This document shows, piece after piece, positions 45,801 through 54,420 of a DNA stretch of 64,000 bases. Source of the DNA: DASXUX01 sp036504595 (GTDB lineage Bacteria > Planctomycetota > SZUA-567 > H5-PLA8). Position 1 is the first letter of the stretch; each line of letters starts with the position of its first letter. Under the pieces are notes generated by a model that worked only from the letters and a program-made list of their open reading frames with translations, ran no database searches and had not been told where the DNA came from. The stretch spans positions 186,001-250,000 of the forward strand of contig DASXUX010000030.1 of assembly GCA_036504595.1 (NCBI GenBank), read 5' to 3'. Made by a program: the position numbers and the translations under genes.

Positions 45801-46008
45801 GCAAACCCGGACCCAGCACTTTCTCGCCTTCAGTTTTCAGCGCCTTTGCGGAGACCTTCTGCGCATCGAAATGGTAAGCCGCCCGGCAGTACGCGCTTTC
45901 GTCAAGAATGAGCGTCCCCATTTCCTGGCCAGTGGTTGCCGCCAAGACGGTAGAGCACCAAGCAAAGAGAGCGAGCGATAGCCGTGTAATGAGAGACTTC
46001 TCGATCAT
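42808..46008 (-). CDS. Secreted DUF4091/GH123-like glycoside hydrolase
   Basis: A 1066-residue exported protein (signal 'LSLALFAWCSTVLAA'). It has an N-terminal helical region, a galactose-binding-like domain (about 170-280, 'FSADYIGGLRAFVNGKEIAR'), a beta domain around 380-520, a TIM-barrel of the DUF4091/GH123 type (about 540-870), the hallmark 'SSARFEAMIEGLQETEARI', and a C-terminal BACON-like domain. DUF4091 proteins are thought to act on amino-sugar glycans, but specificity is unproven. ATG at 46008 has AGGAG seven bases upstream. A family A repeat encodes about residues 403-411. Confidence 0.82.
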   Translation of the reverse strand: MIEKSLITRLSLALFAWCSTVLAATTGQEMGTLILDESAYCRAAYHFDAQKVSAKALKTEGEKVLGPGLLGRLQKDVLKRLAGENHDWTKEDWRDHVAVEAEYNSFARKNRIFIRLGSITDPPADAWRNSDFDDSAWPHLRKPDGVGSPAQYTVSSTERNGWIRGVYVRFHFEIPDPATVGAVTFSADYIGGLRAFVNGKEIARGHLPPGEINAETMAEEYPLDAYVVPLEELSEKDKARYKSWAGYTTSADEVTPVGSKLYKLRNRTISTLSIPGNLLRKGTNVLAIEVIASPLHPYVFKEWFGYRDVVDRQWEHARLSRLELRSAAKSVPTALSRPRGVQIWTEDMTRRVFAPEYVEPGATPAAIRLAGVRNGTYSAQVAIGTDKDLPGVKLTASELKSLGSAGVPAGNVIPAACIKILGMNPQPVSDISSLGEGRIVGNETMVEIGGGNSRYGDWTAPKARALVTFAPETIGNKAAETAALSKILYYDWISPALPERVPANFCRPYWLSVKIPADAAPGFYHGTVRVEGPGFAAISVPMEVEVLDWKLPAPHEFQTIVAIEQSPFGVAKQYKTPLWSEKHWALIEASLRQLARAGNGVWFVPVILDTEFGNRDASMIKWTRKRDGALTFDYAALDRYVDLIVKNCGTPRVVTFVVMHGFGPDAEVKVLDEASGKEDRVRVGPSAPDREKYWQPFARTLYGHMTAKGLNQAMYWGYGWDGDGDAALKPLLRRCVPEVFWICGSHDANIAVSIAKPDPELKDLYKQTFHAAYWDGVETTGTDDYYKIVENIQSFLIGGESQQGWKPRNQVLLSTPRTDSGAIVVNGTSTPWTFRIFPERAIFTGYQGCGRMGGDYWAKSYHDGCKHTGGAPGFSIMKCLWPGQEGAESSARFEAMIEGLQETEARIFVEQALDRGIFPAEKAKAVAAQLGRHFKGTFADGQDWQARSKMMYQLASEAAALTGLDVDKSELILNVSLQAQASGKLKLRNWTGKPRRWKAEASEKWIIPAKTEGVASGFEDLEVRIDGALLKPEGFNKGLLTISDVESGRSYPVRIGARTGKPLQGK
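44776..44802 (-). repeat. Palindromic element family A, copy inside the DUF4091 gene
   Basis: On the minus strand, GGTAGCGCCGGCGTCCCTG then CCGGTAAC. It is read in a different frame from the other copies, giving 'GSAGVPAGN' rather than 'VAPASVPAG'. The sequence is slightly diverged (GTCCCT for CTCCGT). Confidence 0.7.
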
Positions 46009-46118
46009 TGATGAACTCCTCGGCCAACGTTCGGCAAGGGTACGGATGTTACGATCAGTTTGCGGTCCGCGCCAGTCAAGTGCGCACGGCTCAAAGTCCC
46101 TCAACTGCATGCGCAAGT

Positions 46119-46679
46119 TCAGCCGTGCGTGATGGTCACGCAACCCTCGGAAATGCTCAATTTCCAGTGCCGGGTCCGACACGGCGCCAATTTTAGCCAG
46201 GCGTGCAGGTTCTCTCGCAAGAACAAGCCGACCGATGTCTGACGCACCTGCGCGCTGCGGCGGCCCGTTTCCACATCAATGGGCGCAGGCAAACGCCGGC
46301 CCCAGACAATGGCGCCGGAGAGCGTCAGTTCGTCAATCCAGCGATGGTCGTACTGCCGCACGCGCAATGGCAAAACATCGCCTTCCCAAGCCGCGGCGGC
46401 AATGTCGCAGCCCTGCAATTGCAGGATTGCCTGTCGCACGCCGGCTGGTCCTTCCAGATGAGACTCTTCGGTCACGTGCTGCCAAGAGAACAAGAACCGC
46501 AGGTAATCCGCCGCGGTGACAGGCTCGATTTCGCGGCGCAGACGGTCCAGGGTATAGCGATGAATACGCGCCAGCAGCCGGCGTTCGCACCACTCTAACT
46601 GTTGGGCGTTCAACACCTGCTTCCGCTCCTGCCACCGATCCGCCTCCTTTACCTGATCCGTCTGGCGTGCTAGGCTTGC
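46119..46679 (-). pseudogene. Lhr-type DNA helicase, C-terminal fragment
   Basis: About 185 residues resembling only the C-terminal region of the large (about 1,400-residue) Lhr helicases: 'LLARIHRYTLDRLRREIEPV', 'YLRFLFSWQHV', 'GPAGVRQAILQLQG', 'WEGDVLPLRV', 'YDHRWIDELTLSGAIVWGR' and 'FLRENLHAWL'. No helicase motif (Walker A/B) is present upstream, where the GH116 gene begins on the other strand. The frame is still open, so the break is a truncation and not scattered mutations. It is probably non-functional. Confidence 0.75.
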
Positions 46680-46785
46680 CGCGATGTCCTCATAGATGGG
46701 TCTAGAGTTTCCGGTCGGAAGCGCGCTGTGACAGCATGCGGACGCTGCACAGCAGGCGCCGTTTTCAGACAGGGGGGGCCGAGGC

Positions 46786-49700
46786 ATGAAACGAAAGTGC
46801 GAATGTTCCGGAGGATGCGGGCCGCAGGACGAGGGCGTTACCCGCCGCGCGTTCCTCGAAATTTTCGGAGCGGGCGCAGCCGGCGTCGCGCTGGGTCACG
46901 CTGCCCTGGCAGGCGAAGGACCAGCGCCGGCGTCGCTCGAGGATCTTGAGCGTTGGAAGCGCGCATTGTTCCAGCCCTCCTCGCCGCGCGTGTATCGTTC
47001 AGATATCCACACCGACGCGCGTTTGCACCTCGGGGGCATCGGCACGGGCAACATCGAGATCGGCGCCGACGGTCAGCTCACAACGTGGCAACTGTTCAAC
47101 ACACTCCGCGACGGCAGCGTGCCGCTCTACTTCCTGGCCAAAGCCGGCCAGACGACAAAGATCCTGCAGACCGCCGGTGGACCGAACTGGCCGCGCGTCA
47201 AACAGATTGAGACGACTGGCGAGTACCCTTTTGCGCTCCTGCGCTTCCGCGACGCCGATCTGCCGGTCGAAATCGAACTGAAAGCCTTTAGCCCCTTCGC
47301 ACCGCTGGATACCAAACTGTCTTCCATGCCGCTGGCGGCGTTCGTCTTCAAGATTCACAACCCAACCGGCCAGGAGCAGGCCGTGTCCCTGGCGGCGCTG
47401 ATGGTAAACCCTGTCGGCTACGATGCGGCCGGCGGCATCAATGGCGTCGCGCACCCGAACTTTTGTGGGAACGTGAACGACGTCTTCCACGAAGCCGGTG
47501 CGACCGGCCTCCTTATGCGGGCCGTTGCGGGCAAGGAGCCGGCGATCGACAAGCCGGCCGTCATCTACGTCCTGCAGAATCTCCGCGTACTCACCTCCAC
47601 TCCGCCCGACCGCCCCGCGGAACTGAAGGTCGAAGTGCTGGAGAAGCGGCCAGTGCCGAGCGATAAGCTCACGGCTCCCGCGCAAACAGTCGTCTGGCTG
47701 GAAGACGCCCCGGCCGGCCTTTCGGACGCGTTTCTGCATTCCGCGCGCGCGGCAGTCGATGCCGGAGCCACACTGGTTTTTTCCGGCAAGAACATGCCGC
47801 TGCTCAAGCGTTACGGCGAGGCCACCGGCGGCAAGCCGCTCGTTCAGGCAGCGGTGCGGGCAGATATTCTGTTCGAGGACTTCGAACACGGCTACGGCAA
47901 GTGGAAGGTCGAAGGCGAGGCTTTCGGCAAGGAGCCCGCTCACGGCACGCTGCCGAACCAGCAGCAAGTCGCCGGATTCCTCGGCACGGGGCTGGTTAAC
48001 ACGTTCCTGAACGGCGACGACACGATCGGGCGGTTGATCAGCCAGGATTTCACGATCGAGCGCAACCTCATCCGCTTCCTCGTGGGCGGCGGGGAACATG
48101 CCACCACTCAAATACGCCTGGTCATGGATGGAAAAACGGTGCGCGCGACGTCGGGTCGCAACGACGAACGGCTGCTGCCCGAGTCCTGGGATGTGCGCGA
48201 GTTCCAGGGCAAGACCGCTCATATCGAGATTGTGGACGACCAGAAAGGCCCGTGGGGTCACGTCAACGTGGACCACATCGAGTTCTCCGACCAGGCCGGC
48301 GACGCGATCGCGCTGCTGGATGAAATACTCCCGGCGCGCTTCAGCAGCGTGCGGGCAATAAAGCCCGCTCAGCCCGGCGACCTGAGCACGGTGGAGTTAG
48401 TCGGCTTGGAACTGAAGCCCGACGCGGCGCGCGCTTCGCTGCGCAACGGTTTAAACGTCGTGAAGCGGCCCCTCGGCAAAGGACAAGTTGTCGTCGCGAT
48501 GGGATCGCTACTGGAGCCCGGCACTGCCGAAACGTCCGCATCTCGGCAACGCGCGTATGCGAGCTTGTGCGAGCTGATCGGCGTCAACTACATACCGGCC
48601 GAAGGCATCCCGCCGAAGGCTCCGGGCTTCGGCACGCTGGCGCTGGCCACGTTGGCGGAGAAAGCCAGCGTGCAGTCGGCCGGCGAAGATCTCAAAGAGG
48701 CGTGGGAGGCGTTCGCAGCCAATGGTAAGTTCCCTGGTTCGCCTGCCGCGCCACCGACCCCATCGGGCCGCAGCGTGATCGGCGCAGTGGCGGCCAGCGT
48801 CACTGTCGCCGCGGGGCAGACGGTGGAAGTCCCGTTCCTGCTCACTTGGCATTATCCAAACAAGTATAACCAGGCCGGCGTGTGGATGGGCTGTCACTAC
48901 ACCACGCTCTGGCCCGACGCCGCGGCCGTACTGCGTGAAGCAAGCACCAATCTGCCCGCGCTGCGCGCGAAGACGGAGTTGTTTCAAAAGACAATGTACG
49001 ACAGCACGCTGCCATACTGGCTGCTGGACTGCCTGACGTCGCAAGCCGCCATCATCCGGCACATCGGCGTCGTCTTCCGCATCGCCAACGGTGACGTGTA
49101 CGGCTGGGAAGGCTCCAACGGTTGTTGCCAGCCGACCTGTGCACACGTGTGGGGTTACGAGCAGAGTCTTGCGCGGCTCTTCCCCGACCTCGAACGCGAC
49201 ATGCGCCGGATTGATTTCAAGCACCAGCAGCGCGAGGACGGCGGCGTCAACAACCGCACCGACGTTCCATCGCCGCCACGTCCGACTGGCGAACAGCCGT
49301 TCACCGACGGCCACGCGAGCTGCATCCTCAAGGCCTACCGCGAGGCGCTCAATTCGCCCGACGACGGGTTTTTCAAGGAATACTGGCCGCACGCCAAGCG
49401 CGGTGTGGAGTACCTGATTGCGCGCGACGCGAAGTCTCACGGCGGCCAGCCCGGCGGGTACCTCGAAGACGACCAGCACAATACCTATGACGAAGCCCTG
49501 CACGGCGTCACGACGTTCATCAGCGTCTACTATCTCGCGGCGCTGAGGGCGGGTGAGGAATGGGCACGCCGCATGGGCGATTCCGCCACCGGCGACCGTT
49601 TCCACGCGGTCTTCCTCAAGGGACAGGAGAACCTGCTGAAGCTTTGCTGGAACGGTGAGTACTTCCAGCAGAAGCTCGACGACTACCTGAAGCGGCATGG

Positions 49701-50502
49701 GGAAGTGGGCCCCGGCTGCATGGCGGATCAGCTCATTGGCCAGTGGTGGGCGCACCAGCTTGGTCTGGGTTACCTGCTGCCCAAGGAGCGCGTGCAGGCG
49801 GCGTTACGATCGGTTTTCAAGTACTGCTGGATGCCCGATCTGACCGGATGGAAACACATGCCGCGCGCGTTCGCTGGAGCCAAGGACAAGGGGCTGATCA
49901 TCTGCACCTGGCCCAAAGGCGGCCGGCCGGAGCACGTCATGCTGTACTCCGACGAAGTCTGGACCGGAATTGAGTACCAAGTAGCCGCGCACATGTTTTA
50001 CGAAGGCATGCTGGAAGAGGGTCTAGCGATCGTCAAGGGCGTCCGTGACCGCTACGACGGCATTCCGCGCAAGCCGATCCCGCGCAATCCGTGGAACGAG
50101 ATCGAGTGCGGCGGGCACTACGCGCGGGCGATGTCGTCGTGGTCGCTGCTGCTGGCGGCGTCGGGCTACGAATATGACGGCCCTGCCAAGGCGCTGAAGT
50201 TCACGCCGCACCTCACGCCCGAGGCTTTCCGCAGCTTCTTCTGCGGTCCGGAAGGCTGGGGCAGCTTGCGGCAGCGCCGCGACGGGGGGATCCAGGTTAA
50301 TGAAGTTGCTGTGGTCACAGGCCATCTGCCCGTGGCGCAACTGCGCTTGGCTGTCGCGGCCCAAGCCCAGAAAGTGGCAGTCACGCTCGGCGGAGCGGAA
50401 GTTCAGGCCAAGTTCCAACCCGCCGCGGGCGGCATACTGGTCACGCTGGGTGCGCCGGTCGTGATCAAGGCTGGGGAGACGCTGGCCGTGACCGTTTCTT
50501 GA
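46786..50502 (+). CDS. GH116-like glycoside hydrolase, Tat-exported
   Basis: A 1238-residue protein with a twin-arginine signal ('TRRAFLEIFGAGAAGVALG'). The N-terminal part matches the GH116 (non-lysosomal glucosylceramidase-like) beta-domain ('LGGIGTGNIEIGADGQLTTW', 'FVFKIHNPTGQEQAVSLAAL'). Residues about 358-503 are a separate jelly-roll of the type seen with GH32 ('FEDFEHGYGKWKVEGEAFG', 'GLVNTFLNGDD', 'WGHVNVDHIEF'), inserted in that region. The C-terminal (alpha/alpha)6 barrel has 'DGHASCILKAYREAL', 'DQHNTYDEALHG' and 'YYLAALRAGEEWA'. It is likely an exo-beta-glucosidase or xylosidase. ATG overlaps the minus-strand frame of the Lhr fragment. Confidence 0.85.
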   Translation: MKRKCECSGGCGPQDEGVTRRAFLEIFGAGAAGVALGHAALAGEGPAPASLEDLERWKRALFQPSSPRVYRSDIHTDARLHLGGIGTGNIEIGADGQLTTWQLFNTLRDGSVPLYFLAKAGQTTKILQTAGGPNWPRVKQIETTGEYPFALLRFRDADLPVEIELKAFSPFAPLDTKLSSMPLAAFVFKIHNPTGQEQAVSLAALMVNPVGYDAAGGINGVAHPNFCGNVNDVFHEAGATGLLMRAVAGKEPAIDKPAVIYVLQNLRVLTSTPPDRPAELKVEVLEKRPVPSDKLTAPAQTVVWLEDAPAGLSDAFLHSARAAVDAGATLVFSGKNMPLLKRYGEATGGKPLVQAAVRADILFEDFEHGYGKWKVEGEAFGKEPAHGTLPNQQQVAGFLGTGLVNTFLNGDDTIGRLISQDFTIERNLIRFLVGGGEHATTQIRLVMDGKTVRATSGRNDERLLPESWDVREFQGKTAHIEIVDDQKGPWGHVNVDHIEFSDQAGDAIALLDEILPARFSSVRAIKPAQPGDLSTVELVGLELKPDAARASLRNGLNVVKRPLGKGQVVVAMGSLLEPGTAETSASRQRAYASLCELIGVNYIPAEGIPPKAPGFGTLALATLAEKASVQSAGEDLKEAWEAFAANGKFPGSPAAPPTPSGRSVIGAVAASVTVAAGQTVEVPFLLTWHYPNKYNQAGVWMGCHYTTLWPDAAAVLREASTNLPALRAKTELFQKTMYDSTLPYWLLDCLTSQAAIIRHIGVVFRIANGDVYGWEGSNGCCQPTCAHVWGYEQSLARLFPDLERDMRRIDFKHQQREDGGVNNRTDVPSPPRPTGEQPFTDGHASCILKAYREALNSPDDGFFKEYWPHAKRGVEYLIARDAKSHGGQPGGYLEDDQHNTYDEALHGVTTFISVYYLAALRAGEEWARRMGDSATGDRFHAVFLKGQENLLKLCWNGEYFQQKLDDYLKRHGEVGPGCMADQLIGQWWAHQLGLGYLLPKERVQAALRSVFKYCWMPDLTGWKHMPRAFAGAKDKGLIICTWPKGGRPEHVMLYSDEVWTGIEYQVAAHMFYEGMLEEGLAIVKGVRDRYDGIPRKPIPRNPWNEIECGGHYARAMSSWSLLLAASGYEYDGPAKALKFTPHLTPEAFRSFFCGPEGWGSLRQRRDGGIQVNEVAVVTGHLPVAQLRLAVAAQAQKVAVTLGGAEVQAKFQPAAGGILVTLGAPVVIKAGETLAVTVS

Positions 50503-50592
50503 GGCCACGGATCGCGACCTGAAGTCTGGCGCCTGGAATGCTGCGGCAGCCGTCTTGCCGCGCTGGTATCCCCGCGGCATAATGCGGCTCCC

Positions 50593-53274
50593 ATGAAACA
50601 AGGCACACGATCCTATCTCGCGCTCGTGCTGATTCTACTCGTCGGCGGGCCGCCAGTCGGCGCCATCGCGGGCGAGGGCACGCCGCCGGAAAGCACACTC
50701 TTTCCCTTCGTGCTGCCTTGGGACGATGCGGCGCCGAGCGTTGCCAACCTAAGCGGATGGCTGCACAAGCCCGCCGGAAAGTTCGGGCACGTTCGAGCCG
50801 GCGACGACGGGCACCTGTACGCGGGGAAAGAGCGCATTCGCTTCTTCGGCGTGGACCTGGCGTTCAGCGCCAATTTCCCTCAAAAGGAAGACGCCGAGAA
50901 GATCGCGGCGCGCATGGCAAAATTCGGCATCAACATCGTTCGCTTCCACATCATGGATATGCGGCACTTTCCAGAAGGCATCTTTGCACGGAATTCAGTT
51001 AACACGCGCGAGTTTGACCCGGAGGCGCTCGATCGGCTGGATTACTTCGCAGCGCAGTTGAACCGCAACGGAATCTACGTGTATCTGTGCCTGCTGAATT
51101 ACCGGGCGTTCAACGCTGCCGATGGCCTGCCGAAGGAGATTGAGCAGTTAGGCGACCCATTCCAGGGGCGGCACGTCATTGGGTTTTATGACGCACGGCT
51201 TTTGGAATTGCAGAAGGAATACGCGCGACAGCTTCTGAGCCACAAGAATGCGTACACGGGTCAGACGTATGCCGAAGACCCAGCGGTAGCATTTGTGGAG
51301 ATCAACAACGAGAACGGGCTCATCCATGCATGGCTGGCAGAAACGGTCGATAAGCTGCGGGAGGTCTTCCAACCCGAGTTGAAACGGCAATGGAACCAGT
51401 GGTTGCGCCAGCGGTACGCCTCAAGCGCGAAGCTGCGACAGGCCTGGAACATCAAGGATGAAGCCCTCGGCGACGAGTTGCTCAAAAACGCTGATTTCGC
51501 TCGCGGCGTGGACGACTGGGTCGTGGAACGGCACGAAGGCGCAGAGGCAAGCGCGAAAGGGACGGACGATGTTCCCGAGGGATTGCGTGGCTTCAAGTCT
51601 GCCTGCGTGACGGTAACCAAACCAGGCACGCAGAGCTGGCACGTTCGCTTTGAGCAACCGGGCCTCAAAGTCCAGACCGAGCGCCCGTACACGCTGGTCT
51701 TCTGGGCAAAGGCCGAAAAGCCTTGTTCGATTGGCGTGAGTGTCGAACAGTACCACGCGCCATGGCAGAACCTGGGGCTGCGGACGACGTTAGCGCTGAC
51801 GCAGCAGTGGCAGCAGTTCCGCTTCGTTCCCTTGTTGGGGCCGAGCGATGATAACGCGCGGGTGGTGTTCGATCCCGCGGTGCAGGCGAATTCGTACTGG
51901 GTAGCCGGCGTTTCGCTTCGGCCCGGTGGTTCGTGCGGGCTGGAAAAGGACGAGCGCCTCGAAGACGGCAGCGTGCGGACGGTCCTGCGGACGCGAGCCG
52001 GGGAACGGACGGCCGAAGCGCAGCGCGACTGGCTGCGGTTCCTGTGGGAAAGTGAAGACCAGTATTGGCAGACGATGTGTCACTACGTGAAGGACGACCT
52101 GAAGGTGAAGGCGCTCGTCATCGGCACGGTTGTCGGCTGCAGCACACCGAACATGATGGCGAAACTGGACTGCGTGGACACGCACGCGTACTGGCAGCAT
52201 CCCATCTTCCCAGGGCGGCCGTGGGATTCCGAGAACTGGATCGTGCGCAACCGCACGATGGTCAACGATCGCGGGGGCACGCTGCCTGACCTGGCGCTGC
52301 GGCGTGTGTTGGGCAAGCCTTTCTGCGTGACGGAGTACGGTCACTGCGCGCCAAGCGGCTTCGTGGGCGAAGGAAGTCTGCTGCGCGGGGCATACGCGGC
52401 GCTGCAGGACTGGGACTACATCTCGACGTCCAGGTATGCTCATCACTCTGACTGGGATCTGCGCCGCATCCGCAACTTCTTCGACATCGATCAGCACCCA
52501 ACCAAGATGATGACTTTGATTCCGGCCGCCGCCATGTTCCTGCGCGGCGACGTGAAGCCCGCTCAGCAGCTCGTCGTCGCCGCCCTGGACAAGGAGCGTG
52601 AGGTGGACGCTTTGCGGCGCGCGCACGCATGGGAGTTGGTGCATGCCGGAACTGCGGGAGTGCCGCGCGAAGCGACGTTGATGCATCGCACGGCCATTGC
52701 CGCTGAAGGGCAAGCCATTCCTGCCGGAGCGCTGCGCCCAGAGCAGGCCAAAGTGGAAGGCGACACGCTTGCCTCGGACACAGGGGAACTTGTGTGGGAC
52801 TTGAGCCGGAAGGAACGTGGCGTTGTGACGGTGAACACGGCGCGCAGCAAAGCGGTGATTGGCTACGGCAGCGGCAAGCGCTTCGATCTGGACGGTGTTA
52901 CCATCGAACCTGGGCCGACCCTGCAAGATGGGTGGAGCGCGATCACGGTAACTTTGATGGAGGGCGAGCCGACGGCGTTACCTTCACGATGGCTGGTCAC
53001 GGCGACGGGCTATGTCGAGAACACGAAGATGGGATGGAAAGACGCGGAGAAGAACAGCGTCGGGAAGAACTGGGGCCAAGCCCCGTCGCTCGTCGAAGGC
53101 ATTCCCGCGCGCCTCACCTTTCCGCTGGCGGCTGCTCGCGTGGAGGCGTGGGCCTTGGATGAATGCGGGCAGCGCAAGGCGCATATTCCCGTGCAGGCAG
53201 ACGATCATGGCAATGCAGTCGTCAACATCGGCCCGCAGAGCAGGACGCTCTGGTACGAGATCACGGCGAAGTAG
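50593..53274 (+). CDS. Secreted GH5-like (clan A) glycoside hydrolase with internal CBM4/9
   Basis: An 893-residue exported protein (signal 'LALVLILLVGGPPVGAIAG'). The TIM-barrel shows 'GIYVYLCLLNYR', the acid/base motif 'FVEINNENGL' (about 235-244) and the nucleophile region 'PFCVTEYGHCAPSGF' (about 575-590). Between the two catalytic strands, at about 293-446, lies a CBM4/9 beta-sandwich ('LLKNADFARGVDDW', 'YTLVFWAKAEKPCSIGVSV'). A C-terminal beta domain follows. This is probably a beta-glycosidase on a plant- or algal-type glycan. It starts 90 bp after the GH116 gene on the same strand. Confidence 0.82.
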   Translation: MKQGTRSYLALVLILLVGGPPVGAIAGEGTPPESTLFPFVLPWDDAAPSVANLSGWLHKPAGKFGHVRAGDDGHLYAGKERIRFFGVDLAFSANFPQKEDAEKIAARMAKFGINIVRFHIMDMRHFPEGIFARNSVNTREFDPEALDRLDYFAAQLNRNGIYVYLCLLNYRAFNAADGLPKEIEQLGDPFQGRHVIGFYDARLLELQKEYARQLLSHKNAYTGQTYAEDPAVAFVEINNENGLIHAWLAETVDKLREVFQPELKRQWNQWLRQRYASSAKLRQAWNIKDEALGDELLKNADFARGVDDWVVERHEGAEASAKGTDDVPEGLRGFKSACVTVTKPGTQSWHVRFEQPGLKVQTERPYTLVFWAKAEKPCSIGVSVEQYHAPWQNLGLRTTLALTQQWQQFRFVPLLGPSDDNARVVFDPAVQANSYWVAGVSLRPGGSCGLEKDERLEDGSVRTVLRTRAGERTAEAQRDWLRFLWESEDQYWQTMCHYVKDDLKVKALVIGTVVGCSTPNMMAKLDCVDTHAYWQHPIFPGRPWDSENWIVRNRTMVNDRGGTLPDLALRRVLGKPFCVTEYGHCAPSGFVGEGSLLRGAYAALQDWDYISTSRYAHHSDWDLRRIRNFFDIDQHPTKMMTLIPAAAMFLRGDVKPAQQLVVAALDKEREVDALRRAHAWELVHAGTAGVPREATLMHRTAIAAEGQAIPAGALRPEQAKVEGDTLASDTGELVWDLSRKERGVVTVNTARSKAVIGYGSGKRFDLDGVTIEPGPTLQDGWSAITVTLMEGEPTALPSRWLVTATGYVENTKMGWKDAEKNSVGKNWGQAPSLVEGIPARLTFPLAAARVEAWALDECGQRKAHIPVQADDHGNAVVNIGPQSRTLWYEITAK

Positions 53275-53397
53275 GACAGTATCCATTCTGAGCAACCCCC
53301 ACACCGGCGAATCTGGATCGATGAGTCGAGAAAGCCGAGAGTCCATCGCGGCTCATGCCGCCACCGCTTCGGTGTAGTGGAACGAAGGAGCCTCGAT

Positions 53398-54399
53398 TTG
53401 GACCGCTGGCGAAAACAGCTCAGGTTCGATCCCTTGCCGGCGTTGCTGGCTTCCCGCGACGACGCTCTGCGTTACTTCGCACGACGCGATCTGCTGGGCG
53501 AGCGCGCCGGAGACGTTCGGCTGCTCTGGGATCTGCCCGAAGCGCGCAAGATGTTGAAGAAGCAGCAGCCTGATGGATCCTGGCCGCGAGCGGGCGCGGA
53601 AAAACACCCTGCAATCAATTACCGTCTGATTGAGACGTGGCGACACTTCAGGTTTCTGGTCGGGCAATACGGGTATACGCGCGAGCATCCGCAAGCCGCA
53701 AAGGCGGCGGAGTTTCTCTTTTCATGCCAGACCCGCGCAGGCGATTTCCGTGGTTTTCTCGCAAATCAGTACGCGACGTATTACAGCGGTGCGATCATGG
53801 CGCTGTTGATAGAGGCTGGCTTTGGCAACGACCGGCGCATCGAGAGAGGTTTTCAGTGGCTGCTGGCGATGCGCCAAGCCGATGGCGGTTGGACCATTCC
53901 CTTGCTGACGCACAAGCTTGACCGCGCGACGTTGTATCGCGTCACCAGCGAATATGCCGAACCGCTCGAACCGGACCGCTCGAAACCTTTCTCGCACAAC
54001 TGGACGGGAATGGTGCTGCGAGCATTTGCCGCGCACGAGAGATATCGAAAATCCGACGCTGCGCGAGCCGCCGCGCGCCTGCTTGTCTCCCGATTCTTCC
54101 AGGCGGATGCTTATACTTCGTATCATTCGCCGAGTTATTGGGTGAGATTCGAGTATCCATTCTGGTGGAGCAACCTGGTTTCAGCACTGGACTCCGTTTC
54201 GTTGATCGGCACCGATACAAAGAACGAACCGATCAACACGGCGTTGAACTGGTTCGTCGAACACCAGGGCAAAGACGGGTTGTGGAATGTCTCCTATGTA
54301 AAGCCATGTAACACAGCAGTGGAAAGCGCAAGAATCAAAGAGAGAAAACTGTGGGTGACGCTGGCCATCTGCCGCGTGCTCCGCAGACTGATCGGGTGA
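53398..54399 (+). CDS. Terpenoid-cyclase-fold (alpha/alpha toroid) protein
   Basis: About 333 residues with toroid repeats as in prenyltransferase/squalene-cyclase folds: 'LKKQQPDGSWPRAG', 'FLFSCQTRAGDFRG', 'WLLAMRQADGGWTIPLL' and 'WFVEHQGKDGLWN'. No DxDD cyclisation motif or prenyltransferase zinc ligand set is apparent, so an enzymatic role is doubtful. No signal peptide. TTG at 53398 is preferred because AAGGAG lies seven bases upstream; a GTG at 53377 precedes that site. A second protein with this fold is at 58110. Confidence 0.75.
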   Translation: MDRWRKQLRFDPLPALLASRDDALRYFARRDLLGERAGDVRLLWDLPEARKMLKKQQPDGSWPRAGAEKHPAINYRLIETWRHFRFLVGQYGYTREHPQAAKAAEFLFSCQTRAGDFRGFLANQYATYYSGAIMALLIEAGFGNDRRIERGFQWLLAMRQADGGWTIPLLTHKLDRATLYRVTSEYAEPLEPDRSKPFSHNWTGMVLRAFAAHERYRKSDAARAAARLLVSRFFQADAYTSYHSPSYWVRFEYPFWWSNLVSALDSVSLIGTDTKNEPINTALNWFVEHQGKDGLWNVSYVKPCNTAVESARIKERKLWVTLAICRVLRRLIG

Positions 54400-54420
54400 A
54401 CGACGAGCTTTCGCGAACCG

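Noticed and set aside
46999..48276. Long minus-strand frame inside the GH116 gene
   Set aside because: Shadow of a well-supported gene; composition is Arg/Val/Asp-rich with no domain.
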